Shown: one piece after another, positions 16,157 through 24,935 of the stretch
How the letters are laid out: each line of letters starts with the position of its first letter
Position numbering within the stretch: position 1 is the first letter of the stretch
Assembly (NCBI RefSeq): GCF_001815905.1
Contig: NZ_KV823278.1
Span: forward strand, 1 to 33,718
Length of the DNA stretch: 33,718 nucleotides
Reading direction: 5' to 3'
Origin: Brevibacterium sp. HMSC07C04
Lineage (GTDB): Bacteria > Actinomycetota > Actinomycetes > Actinomycetales > Brevibacteriaceae
Program-made: the position numbers and the translations under genes
The notes under the pieces: model-generated
What the model saw: the letters and a program-made list of their open reading frames with translations, nothing else
What the model was told of the DNA's origin: nothing
Database searches by the model: none

Positions 16157-17323
16157 ATGCCGGTTCCACACGAAGTCCGCTCCGAATCGATTGTGGTCAG
16201 CGGCCCCACCCCGCAGATGCGTGGGATGGCGAGGGCCACGCAGACCGCGCAGAGGATCCGTTCGGCACACAGAAGCTACACGCATCTGTTCCAAACCCTC
16301 GGCATAGAGGACAGCGCGGTCAAAGCAGCGGCACAAGACTCCCTCGCCGCGCTGCGCGACTGGGACCCCGACCAGCATCAAGAAGTCACCGGCGCTGCAA
16401 TGGGGGCGGGGCTTACGCCCGCTGACCTCATGGTCATCATTGCCCGCACGGAAATCATGACGCTCGCGGACCGCTCCGCACTCCCGTCCCAGCTGGATCG
16501 ACCGCGGAAGGAAAGCTCCACCTCGGCACCTTCGGAATGTTCGACCATCACCTTTGCCGCAGACCGTGCCGCCGGTGCCGCGGATCCAGCCGCCGGTGCC
16601 GGTGCGGGCGCTCCGTGCGTTGGCGCGCAGACGTGGGACTGGTATCCGGAGTTCGCAGACCTGTGGCACCTGCACTCTGTGGCTGCTCTGCCGGGCGGCT
16701 ACGGCTACGCGGGTCTCGCCGAGTACGGCATGACCGGCAAAATAGGGGTCAATTCGGCTGGTCTGGGGTGTTTTCTCAACATTCTGTTCTCCACTGACGA
16801 TGCGCCTGGTGGAGTTCCTGTGCACTCTGTTCTCGCGCGGATCCTAGGGGTTGCCGGAAGTGTTGACGAGGCGGTGCGGATGATTGAAGACGCACCCCTG
16901 TCGTCCAGTTCGGTCATCACGCTGATCGACTCTGAACAATCGGCGATGGTCGAAATCAGCGCTGGTAGGACCCGTGTGCTTGATCAGCGCGGCTACGCGG
17001 TGCACACCAACCACTTTTTGGATGGTGAGTTCGCGCAGACCGGCCTGCTCAGCCCGCCGAACGCCAACACCTTTGACCGGTTGGAGTTTCTGCAGGACGC
17101 AGTGAGCTGCGCCGGTGTGCCGCAGTGCGCGGAGGATCTTGTGCCTCTTCTGTGTTCAGACCTGGCTTCTGGCTGCGTGGCCAAACTGCCAAAACCCGGC
17201 GGCACTCTCGAAACGGCCACATTGGCCAGTGTTCGCATTGATCCCGCCCAGCGGAAGATTGCCGTCAGCCCGGGAGTTCCGCAGTACGTGAAAATGCGCA
17301 CAGTCGTCTTGCAGGCACCCTGA
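16157..17323 (+). CDS. C45-family autoproteolytic acyltransferase/hydrolase
   Basis: A 388-residue NTN hydrolase related to acyl-CoA:6-aminopenicillanic acid acyltransferase and similar amidases. Such precursors cut themselves just before a cysteine, which then becomes the nucleophile. Here the predicted nucleophile is C128 in SECSTITF. It is followed, after an unusual Ala/Gly-rich insertion (about 135-154), by GAQTWDWYPEF, the family AQNWDW motif with Asn changed to Thr. MTGKIGVNSAGLG and VHTNHFLD are also typical. No signal peptide, so probably cytoplasmic. ATG at 16157 has GAGGAG upstream. It sits directly after the MBL-fold gene, so the two probably form a pair acting on an amide substrate; the link to beta-lactams is only suggestive. 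Confidence 0.85.
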   Translation: MPVPHEVRSESIVVSGPTPQMRGMARATQTAQRIRSAHRSYTHLFQTLGIEDSAVKAAAQDSLAALRDWDPDQHQEVTGAAMGAGLTPADLMVIIARTEIMTLADRSALPSQLDRPRKESSTSAPSECSTITFAADRAAGAADPAAGAGAGAPCVGAQTWDWYPEFADLWHLHSVAALPGGYGYAGLAEYGMTGKIGVNSAGLGCFLNILFSTDDAPGGVPVHSVLARILGVAGSVDEAVRMIEDAPLSSSSVITLIDSEQSAMVEISAGRTRVLDQRGYAVHTNHFLDGEFAQTGLLSPPNANTFDRLEFLQDAVSCAGVPQCAEDLVPLLCSDLASGCVAKLPKPGGTLETATLASVRIDPAQRKIAVSPGVPQYVKMRTVVLQAP

Positions 17324-17460
17324 CGCCGCAACAGGCTGTAGGCAGTTGCTTCCGGTGAAATTCTTTTGGCGCGCTCGGCGTTCTCATTGCATACGATCAG
17401 CGTGTTTTCGGGCATTGCTCCGGCTGCGCGAGCCGTATGGGCGGTTGCAGCGTCAGCGGG

Positions 17461-17477
17461 TGTGAGCTGGGTTCACA
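17461..17477. promoter_or_regulatory. Palindrome TGTGA-N7-TCACA upstream of the MMPL gene
   Basis: TGTGAGCTGGGTTCACA is a near-perfect 17-base inverted repeat. It resembles CRP/GlxR half-sites but has one base too many in the centre (7 instead of 6). It could be an operator for another regulator. Confidence 0.3.
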
Positions 17478-17557
17478 GGTCCGCGCGTCATACTTGACTT
17501 AAGGTTTTCTGGGCGACGGTGAAGCGCTCAGTTGCTAACATCGCTGAGTACGTTTAC

Positions 17558-17569
17558 TACTGGCCAGTA
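17558..17569. promoter_or_regulatory. Candidate operator TACTGGCCAGTA of the MMPL-YhgE operon
   Basis: A perfect 12-base palindrome, 26 bases before the ATG at 17596 and overlapping the likely core promoter (TTGCTA at 17532-17537). Palindromes of this size in this place are usual for TetR-family repressors of MMPL and YhgE exporters. No regulator gene lies in the window. Confidence 0.45.
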
Positions 17570-17595
17570 ACTTCACGATTGTTCGGAGCTCCTGA

Positions 17596-20454
17596 ATGTC
17601 GTCTTTTCTCTATGAACTCGGTGCGGCGGCCTACCGTCGACGGAAGACAACCGTTGCCGTATGGCTTGCCATACTCGCCCTGCTCGGCGGGTGCGTTGCG
17701 CTGTTCTCAGACGACTTCTCCGATGAATTCGAGCTTCCCGGTGCCCAGTCCCAGGAAGCTCTTGACAACTTGGAGCTCACATTTCCGCAGGTCAGCGGTG
17801 GTCGCGGCCAGTTGACCATCGTCGCCCCAGAAGGCGCCGACCTCAGAAGCGAGGAATACAAGAAGCCGATCGAGGCAGCTGCCGAGAAAATCGAAGACTA
17901 CGACCACGTCGACGGTGCAACGAGCCCCTACGACGACATCATCGAAGGTTCGATCAGTGATGACGGCAACGCCGCTCTGCTCAATGTCCAGTACGACGAG
18001 GCAGAGGCCAATCTGCCCGACTCAGTCAAAACGGATCTTGAAAAAGCAGCTGACAATCTGCAGTCCCAACTGCCCGAAGGCACCGAGGTCGTTGCCGGCG
18101 GTGAGATCTTCAAGGTCACCGGCATCGAAATCTCCTGGGTGGAGGGCATCGGCGTTGTTGTGGCCTTCTTCGTGCTGTTTGTGACCTTCGGATCGTTCAT
18201 CGCAGCCGGAATTCCGCTGGTCACCGCAATTGTCGGCGTAGCCATCGGCCTGCTGCTGGTGGTGCTGACAACGGCGTTCGCCACCGTGAACTCCACCGCC
18301 CCCATGCTTGCGCTCATGCTGGGCCTGGCAGTCGGAATCGACTACGCGCTCTTCATCATTTCGCGCGCTCGCCAGCTCAGCCGCGAGGAAGGCCACAGCG
18401 CCCACGAATCCGCGGCACGGGCAACCGCCACCGCCGGTTCTGCCGTTGTGTTCGCCGGTATGACGGTCATCATCGCCCTTGTCGGACTGTCAATCGCGGG
18501 CATTCCCTTCCTGTCGGTTATGGGCTTCGGTGCGGCCGCAACCGTTGCAGTAGCCGTCCTTGTGGCCCTGACACTGGTTCCGGCGATCATGGGCTTCTTC
18601 GGCGAAAAGATGATGCCGAAGAAGAAAAAGAAAGCCACATCCGAAGACGCCCAGGCCGACAGCCCCCGTCGGCAGGCCAAGCCGAAGAAGGAGCGCCCGG
18701 CAACGCGGATCTTCCGGACTTGGGAGCACATTGTCACGAAGGTGCCAGCGCTGACGGTCATCATTGTGGTTGTGGGCCTCGGCCTGTTTGCCGTTCCGGC
18801 GTCCAAACTGCAGCTGGCGCTGCCGAACAACGGCGGTGAGCCCGAAGGCACACCACCGCGAATCGCCTACGACCTCACCGAAAAGCACTTCGGGCCCGGT
18901 GCGAACGGCCCGCTGATCGTCACCGCGGACATCATCACCAGCGATGATCCGCTGCAGGACGTCGATGACATCAAAAAGGACCTTGAAAAGGTTGACGGCG
19001 TCAAGCAGATAGCCATGGCGACCCCCAATGAAAACGCCGACACCGCGATGGTTCAGGTCATCCCAGAGTACGGCCCGGACGATCCGCGCACAGAAGAAGT
19101 CGTCGAAAAGATCCGCGACATGCACGACTACTTCAAGGACAAGTACGGCTTTGAGACCGCGGTGACAGGTTCGACTGCGGTGGCCATCGACGTATCGAGC
19201 CAGTTGGGCAAGGCCCTGGTTCCCTTCGGCATCTTCGTCGTGGGTCTGTCGATTGTCCTGCTGATGATGGTGTTCCGGTCCGTGGCGGTGCCGATCAAGG
19301 CAGCTCTGGGCTTCCTCCTGTCGGTCATCACCGCCTTCGGTGTGGTGTCACTGGTCTTTGTGGAAGGGCACGGAGCCGAAGCGATCGGCATTGAACAGGT
19401 GGGTCCGGTCATTTCGTTCCTGCCGATCATCCTCATGGGCATCCTGTTCGGCCTGGCCATGGACTACGAGGTGTTCCTCGTGTCCGGTATGCGCGAAGCC
19501 TATGCGCACGGGGCGCCTGCTCGCGAAGCAATCGAGAGGGGCTTCCTGGCTTCCGCCGGTGTTGTCACGGCCGCGGCACTCATCATGTTCGCCGTGTTCG
19601 CAGCGTTTGTGCCCGCTGGCGAGCCGATCATCAAGTCAATCGCGCTGGGCCTGGCGGTGGGCATCACCGTTGACGCTTTCCTCATCCGCATGACTCTTGG
19701 CCCGGCCGTTATGGCGATGCTGGGTGAAAAGTCGTGGTGGCTGCCGAAGAAGCTCGACAAGATCCTGCCCCACTTCGATGTCGAAGGCGAAGGCCTTGCT
19801 CACCTTGTTGAACAGCGTGACTGGCCGCAGAAGGACTCGCCTTACCTGCTCTACGGTGAGGACATCGGCATCAACGGACCCCGGGACAAGGGGAGCTCGG
19901 TTCGCGGTGACGTCGGCGATGCGGAAGGCAAGCTGGTCTCCGGGGTCAACATTGCGCTCAAACCCGGCGAGGTGTTCGCCGTCACCGGGCCTGGATCATC
20001 GGCTCTTGTCACTGCGCTGTCGGGCCGCATGCCGATCTCTGAGGGCGAACTCAAGATCCTCGACTGGGTTATGCCAGAACAGGGTGGGCACGTCCGGCGA
20101 GCGCTGCCGCTGATCGTCATGAGTCCGCGCGACGATTCGACGGCACCGTCGCATCGTTCGCTCTACCGCATGATCCAAGATCCGCCCAAGCTGGTCGTCA
20201 TCGACCACGCTGACCAGCCGCAGGACTCACAGAGCGCGGCTCTGCTCAAGCGGCTGATCGACTCATCACTCCAGCGCGGCTCGGCGGTGATCCTCGGTCT
20301 TGTCACCGCGGATTCCGACTGGATGCTGCCGAAGAACTCCGAATACACACTCCTAGACCTTCACCGCAGCTCCGACCATTCGCCTTTTGCGGAAGCGGAT
20401 GCTGATGCGCACCAAGAGTCTGTCCACCTGACGGGGGAAACACACCATGTTTAA
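17596..20454 (+). CDS. MMPL (RND) transporter fused to an ABC-ATPase-like domain
   Basis: A 952-residue inner-membrane exporter. Residues 1-710 are a full MMPL protein with two six-helix halves, each with a periplasmic loop (about 41-175 and 405-540). GIDYALF (D249) and AMDYEVFL (D623) carry the transmembrane aspartates expected for proton coupling. A Lys-rich cytoplasmic loop lies at 340-370. Residues about 750-925 resemble an ABC nucleotide-binding domain: VSGVNIALKPGEVFAVTG, a Walker A-like GPGSSALVTALSG (797-810) without the lysine, ISEGELKILDWVMPE, and a Walker B-like LVVIDHAD with His after Asp. No LSGGQ is seen. The partner gene for a YhgE/Pip protein overlaps its 3' end by eight bases. 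ATG at 17596 has GGAG upstream. Substrate unknown; lipids or drugs are typical. Confidence 0.88.
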   Translation: MSSFLYELGAAAYRRRKTTVAVWLAILALLGGCVALFSDDFSDEFELPGAQSQEALDNLELTFPQVSGGRGQLTIVAPEGADLRSEEYKKPIEAAAEKIEDYDHVDGATSPYDDIIEGSISDDGNAALLNVQYDEAEANLPDSVKTDLEKAADNLQSQLPEGTEVVAGGEIFKVTGIEISWVEGIGVVVAFFVLFVTFGSFIAAGIPLVTAIVGVAIGLLLVVLTTAFATVNSTAPMLALMLGLAVGIDYALFIISRARQLSREEGHSAHESAARATATAGSAVVFAGMTVIIALVGLSIAGIPFLSVMGFGAAATVAVAVLVALTLVPAIMGFFGEKMMPKKKKKATSEDAQADSPRRQAKPKKERPATRIFRTWEHIVTKVPALTVIIVVVGLGLFAVPASKLQLALPNNGGEPEGTPPRIAYDLTEKHFGPGANGPLIVTADIITSDDPLQDVDDIKKDLEKVDGVKQIAMATPNENADTAMVQVIPEYGPDDPRTEEVVEKIRDMHDYFKDKYGFETAVTGSTAVAIDVSSQLGKALVPFGIFVVGLSIVLLMMVFRSVAVPIKAALGFLLSVITAFGVVSLVFVEGHGAEAIGIEQVGPVISFLPIILMGILFGLAMDYEVFLVSGMREAYAHGAPAREAIERGFLASAGVVTAAALIMFAVFAAFVPAGEPIIKSIALGLAVGITVDAFLIRMTLGPAVMAMLGEKSWWLPKKLDKILPHFDVEGEGLAHLVEQRDWPQKDSPYLLYGEDIGINGPRDKGSSVRGDVGDAEGKLVSGVNIALKPGEVFAVTGPGSSALVTALSGRMPISEGELKILDWVMPEQGGHVRRALPLIVMSPRDDSTAPSHRSLYRMIQDPPKLVVIDHADQPQDSQSAALLKRLIDSSLQRGSAVILGLVTADSDWMLPKNSEYTLLDLHRSSDHSPFAEADADAHQESVHLTGETHHV

Positions 20455-22918
20455 GTTTGAACGAGCCGCTGCCGGTCAGCGGGTGACATGGTGGACCATC
20501 ATCGGTCTGCTGCTCATCCCGCTGCTGGTAGCCGGCGGCTATGTGGTGACTGCCCAAGGGGCAGAAGAGAAAGTCCACACCATTCCGGGAGCCATCGTCA
20601 ACAACGACGACGGCACCGAAATCGACGGCAAAACCGTGCCGTTGGGCCGCCAGCTGGCCGCCGCTCTCATCGCGCCGGATGACGAAGACCAGGACAACCT
20701 CGACTGGCAGCTGTCAGATGACGAGGACGCCGCAGAGGGTCTGCGCAACGGCAAGTACGCCACGGTTGTGACTATCCCGAAGAACTTCTCCGAGCGCGTC
20801 ATGTCGATTTCCGAAGACGACGGCAAGAACGCCGAACACGCCACGATCGACATTCAGCAGTCCAAAGTGAAGCCGGTGCCGGACGTCATCATCGCCAAGG
20901 CGATCACGCAGGCGGCAACCCAGAGCTTCAACAAGGACTTCGCCAAGAAGTACCTCGACAACATCTACCTGGGCTTCAACGAAATCTCCGGGCAGATGCA
21001 GGCAGCCGCTGACGGTGCAGGGAAGCTGGACGATGGCGCCGGTGAGTTGCTGGACGGCACCGAACAGCTGGACAGCGGTGTGCAGGAACTCGACAAGGGT
21101 GCTCAGAAGCTGTCCGATAAGGGCAAAGATCTGCGCAGCGGAGCCGACGAACTGGCTGACGGAGCCGACGAGCTCGCGTCTGGTCTGAACACCATGAAGG
21201 ACCAAACGAAGTCACTTCCCGGTCAGACGAAGAAGCTGTACAAGGGCGCTGACAGCCTGCACGACGGCATCGTCGAATACACCGGCGAGATCGACAAGGT
21301 TGTCAAAGCGCTGGACGGGTTCGACGCCGACAAGCTCAAAAAAGCCGTCGACGCTGCCGACAAGCTCGACAGCTCCATGGACACCATCGCCACTGGTGTG
21401 GAAGACATGCAGAAGGACGTCGACAAGCAGCTTGCCGCGGCCAAGAAGCTCATGAACGCCGACGGAACGTCGAAGGCCACAAGCCTCGATGACCTTCAGG
21501 CCGCTGGGCTGATGACAGCAAAGGAAGTCTCGCAGGCGCGTGCGGCACTGTGCCCGTCACCCGATTCCAAGATCAGCAAGCAGGGCGCCAAGCAGTTCCA
21601 GAAGGACCTGAAGAAGGCCATGGGCGAAGCGGGAGTTTCCCCAGAAGTCCAGAAGACCCTCCTCGACCCCGAGCTTCAGAAGGCACTCGGCAGTGCGGTT
21701 TCCAAGACAAGCTGCGCTACAGCCGAACGGGCCTTCGCAGCGGGAATCAGCTCCGCCTCGGTGGGGGTGCTGCAGAAGATCAGCGACGGTCTGCACACCA
21801 AGGGCGACTCCGGTCTCACCCTGCCGCAGGGTCTGCGCAAGCTTGCCGATGGAACAAGTGACCTCAACTCGGGCATCGAGGACAACCTCGGAGACATTGA
21901 AAAGGGCGTCAACGGACTCAAGGAAGGCAAGAAGGAAGTCCTCGGCGCAGGTAAGAAGCTGCGGGACGGATCCGGGCAGCTTGCCGACGGAACCGAGAAG
22001 CTTCACAAGGGCACGGGCAAGCTGACCGATGGCATCAGTGACGCTGCTGAGGGTTCGGACAAGCTTGCCGACGGCGCTTCGAAGTACCGCGACGGCGTCG
22101 GCCAATACACCGACGGGGTCGACCAGCTGGCCGACGGCACCGAGGAACTGTCAGACAACACCCCCAAACTCGTTGACGGCACGAAGGAGCTCAAGGACGG
22201 CACCGGCGAGTTCTACGACCAACTCGAAGAGGGCAAGGACGAAATACCCACCTACGACAAATCGCATCGTTCGCAGCTGTCGGACGTGGTGGCGGCGTCC
22301 GTGCCGGGTGAAACGGCGAAGCTGAGCGCCTTGTCGCAGAACAGCGTCATCGGCGTGCTGTTCACCCTGCTGCTGTGGATCGGCTCGCTGCTGACCTACA
22401 CGGTCCTGCGTGCTGTGCCCGCTTCGGCTGTTACATCCGGTCGGCCCTCGTGGCAGGTGGGTCTGAAATCGCTGGCGCCGGGCTTGGCGATTGCGGTCAT
22501 CCACGCCTTTGTCATGACCGTCCTATTCCAGTTCATCTGGGGTCTGGGCTTTGGAACGTTTGCGGGCATGTTCCTTCTGGCCCTGCTGGCGGGTGTGACG
22601 TTCACCGTCATCAACTTTGCACTCACGGCGCTGATGGGCGGCTTCGGCCGGATTCTGTCGGCGGCGATCATAGTGGCCGTTTTGTCGGTCAACATGATCA
22701 GCACCGCACCGACCGGGCTGGTGTCGCTGGTGAACATGCTGCCGCCGGCTCCTGCTGTTTCTGGCTTCACCGCGTTGGCGTCGGGCACACCGGGTGCCGG
22801 TGCGGCCGTCGGGCAGCTGGTGGTGTGGCTCATTGTCGGTGCCGCCGCGGCCTTGGCGGCAATCGCCAGCAAGCGAACCGTCACGGTGCCGCGCAGGCCC
22901 GCCTACCGGTACGTGTGA
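20447..22918 (+). CDS. YhgE/Pip-family ABC-2-type membrane protein
   Basis: An 823-residue membrane protein of the YhgE/Pip (phage infection protein) family. One N-terminal transmembrane helix (about 15-37) is followed by a very large extracellular region (38-630). Much of it (about 185-270 and 460-610) consists of short repeats of the type LaDGtxxLxxG, which form long helical rods in this family. The C-terminal 190 residues hold six transmembrane helices with the ABC-2 layout, starting at SVIGVLFTLLLWIGSLL. Members act in export or as bacteriophage and bacteriocin receptors. ATG at 20447 lies inside the end of the MMPL gene, with GGGGGAAA upstream, so the two products are translated together and probably work as one system. 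Confidence 0.92.
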   Translation: MFKFERAAAGQRVTWWTIIGLLLIPLLVAGGYVVTAQGAEEKVHTIPGAIVNNDDGTEIDGKTVPLGRQLAAALIAPDDEDQDNLDWQLSDDEDAAEGLRNGKYATVVTIPKNFSERVMSISEDDGKNAEHATIDIQQSKVKPVPDVIIAKAITQAATQSFNKDFAKKYLDNIYLGFNEISGQMQAAADGAGKLDDGAGELLDGTEQLDSGVQELDKGAQKLSDKGKDLRSGADELADGADELASGLNTMKDQTKSLPGQTKKLYKGADSLHDGIVEYTGEIDKVVKALDGFDADKLKKAVDAADKLDSSMDTIATGVEDMQKDVDKQLAAAKKLMNADGTSKATSLDDLQAAGLMTAKEVSQARAALCPSPDSKISKQGAKQFQKDLKKAMGEAGVSPEVQKTLLDPELQKALGSAVSKTSCATAERAFAAGISSASVGVLQKISDGLHTKGDSGLTLPQGLRKLADGTSDLNSGIEDNLGDIEKGVNGLKEGKKEVLGAGKKLRDGSGQLADGTEKLHKGTGKLTDGISDAAEGSDKLADGASKYRDGVGQYTDGVDQLADGTEELSDNTPKLVDGTKELKDGTGEFYDQLEEGKDEIPTYDKSHRSQLSDVVAASVPGETAKLSALSQNSVIGVLFTLLLWIGSLLTYTVLRAVPASAVTSGRPSWQVGLKSLAPGLAIAVIHAFVMTVLFQFIWGLGFGTFAGMFLLALLAGVTFTVINFALTALMGGFGRILSAAIIVAVLSVNMISTAPTGLVSLVNMLPPAPAVSGFTALASGTPGAGAAVGQLVVWLIVGAAAALAAIASKRTVTVPRRPAYRYV

Positions 22919-22926
22919 TCAGCTGA

Positions 22927-22970
22927 AGAAGACGAGGCGGAAACTCACCTGAGTTTCCGCCTCGTCTTCT
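22927..22970. terminator. Bidirectional terminator, 21-base perfect stem
   Basis: 22927-22947 is perfectly complementary to 22950-22970, with only CC between. It lies between the convergent YhgE gene and the FAD-binding protein gene. T-rich arms (GTCTTCT) help but there is no long T-run. Confidence 0.85.
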
Positions 22971-22982
22971 GCTGTGTGCAGG

Positions 22983-24935
22983 TCAGGTGAGGTCGTCGAT
23001 GATCGCCTGAGCGATCGTGTTGGCATCGATGAGGCTCTGTGCTCGCGCGTTGGGGTTGGCGGCAATCGCCAGGCCCAGCTGCACAGCTGAAAGCTGGATG
23101 GAGAACGCAAAGCGGCGCGGGTGGACTGTGCCGTCGGCAGTGACGGTGCGGTAGGAAGGACCGTCAACATCGAGACCAGTCAGGGGCATATCGACACCCG
23201 CCGGGCTCGTGACGACAGCGGGTCGCACCTGGCCGCGGTCGAGCAGCGAGTTCATGAGTTCATCATCGGCAAACCGGACGTTGTTCGCCGGTGTCGAAGC
23301 GTCCACCAGGGCTGTTGCGCGAATCGGCCTGTCTACGGCGGGACTGGTGGCCACGAAGTGGCCGCGGCCGGGACCGCCCACGGTTTTGATCTGCACGCCC
23401 GGGCCGACGAAATCGACAAGCCTTGCCTCTGTCAGCGCAATCAGCTCGGCAAAGCGCTGCGGGGGAGGGCCGTCGCAGATGCCGGACACAAAGCCCTCAA
23501 ACCAGCCGCGGACTTCGGAAGTGAAGCTCAACGGGTCCAGTAGGCCGTCAACCACGACGGTCTTAAGCAGATTGCGGGCAGCCCACAGAGCGGCAAAAAC
23601 GGCTTTGCCGGGTGAGCCCGAAGGTCCCGCCTGTGCTGCGGCGAGGTCGCGGCGCAGAAACTTCAGCATCCATTCGCGCAGATCAGAGTCCGGTTCGGCG
23701 AACTCGACACCTTCCATGGGGCGCAGCAGCCGGTGCAGATCGAGCGCAAAGCCGGGGTCGGCAAGAACTCGCTGTTCAACGGCCACCCAGTTGGGGGAGG
23801 CTTGGGTCAACAGTCCCGCGGGGGAGGTTCCGGCAGCCCGGCCTCCCTTTTCAGTGCGACCGGCGCGAACCCCAATGTGTTCGGTGACAAAGTGGGTAAG
23901 CGCATCGTGCATGTGAACGGGGTCAGCGCTGAATGCCTCGGGGCGCACGCGGTACAGCGTGCGATACCAAGCGGATCGGATGTCAGCCAGGATCAGCGGC
24001 CACAGGTGGTCATTGAAGCTCAGCTTCTGCCCCTCTGCCGCCTGGGCCTGTGCCAGATTTCGGATGTTCTCCGGAATGAAGTAGCGCAGCTGCCATTCGG
24101 AAAGTGGGTGCGCTTGTGTGATCGGCTTGCACCGGTAGGGGACACCACGGCGGGAGGACGGCACCAGGACCGGTTCGAGCCCGCTGGGGTGGTATTTCAA
24201 GGTGCCGTCAGGATTCTGTGTAAAACGGCCGCCCCGGCCCGTGGTCAGCAGATCCTGCAGGTCGAAGTAGTTCAGCCCAAACCCGCGGAAGATCACAGGT
24301 TCGCCCGGTTTGAGGCGGTTGACGGGAGTTTCCGCCGGCAGCCACGGCGGCAGGTACTCAACGCCGGGTTCGCGGCTGAGCTCAGCGTAGGAGCGACGTT
24401 CATCCGTCAAGCGCGCTTCAATGTGACCCACGCACAGCACGGTGAAGTCGACCGCCAGCCGGCTGCCATCGGACAGGCGCAGAACCTGCTGACTGTCCGT
24501 GCCGCCTGGTTCGGCAATGTCCGTCACCCGCGCCTGGTGTTCGATGATGCGTGTTGCCTGGGAGCCCTCAGCCCGGGATGCAATCCGCTGATAGGAGTCG
24601 CGCAGATAGCGGCCGTACTCAACGCGGCTGGGAAAATAGGATCCTGGGCTGCGCGGGTCAGACGACCATTCGGCCATCGACGGGCCCTGATTTGGGTTCG
24701 GCACGCCGCACGAATCGTCTGCGAACACCGTCTGCTCGGCAGCCGTTGTGTTCATCAGCAGAGACGGGCTCTGATCCGTCCGCCACACCCTCCCGGCACC
24801 CGGCGGGAACGGGTCGATCACATGGATGTGCAGCCGGGGCAGCGCCTCGTCAGGCTGAGCGCAGGACAGTGCAACCAGACGTTCGAGAACAGTCAGGCCC
24901 CGAGGGCCCATGCCGATGATCGCAATGTCAGCCAT
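22983..24935 (-). CDS. FAD/NAD(P)-binding protein (NAD_binding_9 type)
   Basis: A 650-residue flavoprotein with an N-terminal Rossmann fold: ADIAIIGMGPRGLTVLERL binds the FAD ADP part, and HIHVIDPFPPGAGRVW is the second strand with an acidic end. SLLMNTTAAEQTVF and TVLCVGHIEA (the second dinucleotide motif) follow. The family is common in actinomycetes, often annotated only as FAD/NAD(P)-binding protein, and is distantly related to N-hydroxylating monooxygenases; the substrate is not known. Its length is normal. I chose ATG at 24935 because the Rossmann strand begins at its second residue. GTG at 24941 or 24959 are possible, but no start has a good ribosome binding site. It overlaps the LCP gene by eight bases, so translation is coupled. 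Confidence 0.85.
   Translation of the reverse strand: MADIAIIGMGPRGLTVLERLVALSCAQPDEALPRLHIHVIDPFPPGAGRVWRTDQSPSLLMNTTAAEQTVFADDSCGVPNPNQGPSMAEWSSDPRSPGSYFPSRVEYGRYLRDSYQRIASRAEGSQATRIIEHQARVTDIAEPGGTDSQQVLRLSDGSRLAVDFTVLCVGHIEARLTDERRSYAELSREPGVEYLPPWLPAETPVNRLKPGEPVIFRGFGLNYFDLQDLLTTGRGGRFTQNPDGTLKYHPSGLEPVLVPSSRRGVPYRCKPITQAHPLSEWQLRYFIPENIRNLAQAQAAEGQKLSFNDHLWPLILADIRSAWYRTLYRVRPEAFSADPVHMHDALTHFVTEHIGVRAGRTEKGGRAAGTSPAGLLTQASPNWVAVEQRVLADPGFALDLHRLLRPMEGVEFAEPDSDLREWMLKFLRRDLAAAQAGPSGSPGKAVFAALWAARNLLKTVVVDGLLDPLSFTSEVRGWFEGFVSGICDGPPPQRFAELIALTEARLVDFVGPGVQIKTVGGPGRGHFVATSPAVDRPIRATALVDASTPANNVRFADDELMNSLLDRGQVRPAVVTSPAGVDMPLTGLDVDGPSYRTVTADGTVHPRRFAFSIQLSAVQLGLAIAANPNARAQSLIDANTIAQAIIDDLT

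Noticed and set aside
16993..17415. A minus-strand frame starting before the MMPL promoter region
   Set aside because: Most of it is opposite the C45 gene and it resembles nothing.
17461..17477. Standard CRP/GlxR site before the MMPL gene
   Set aside because: The half-sites are right but the spacer is one base too long, so I list it only as a palindrome.
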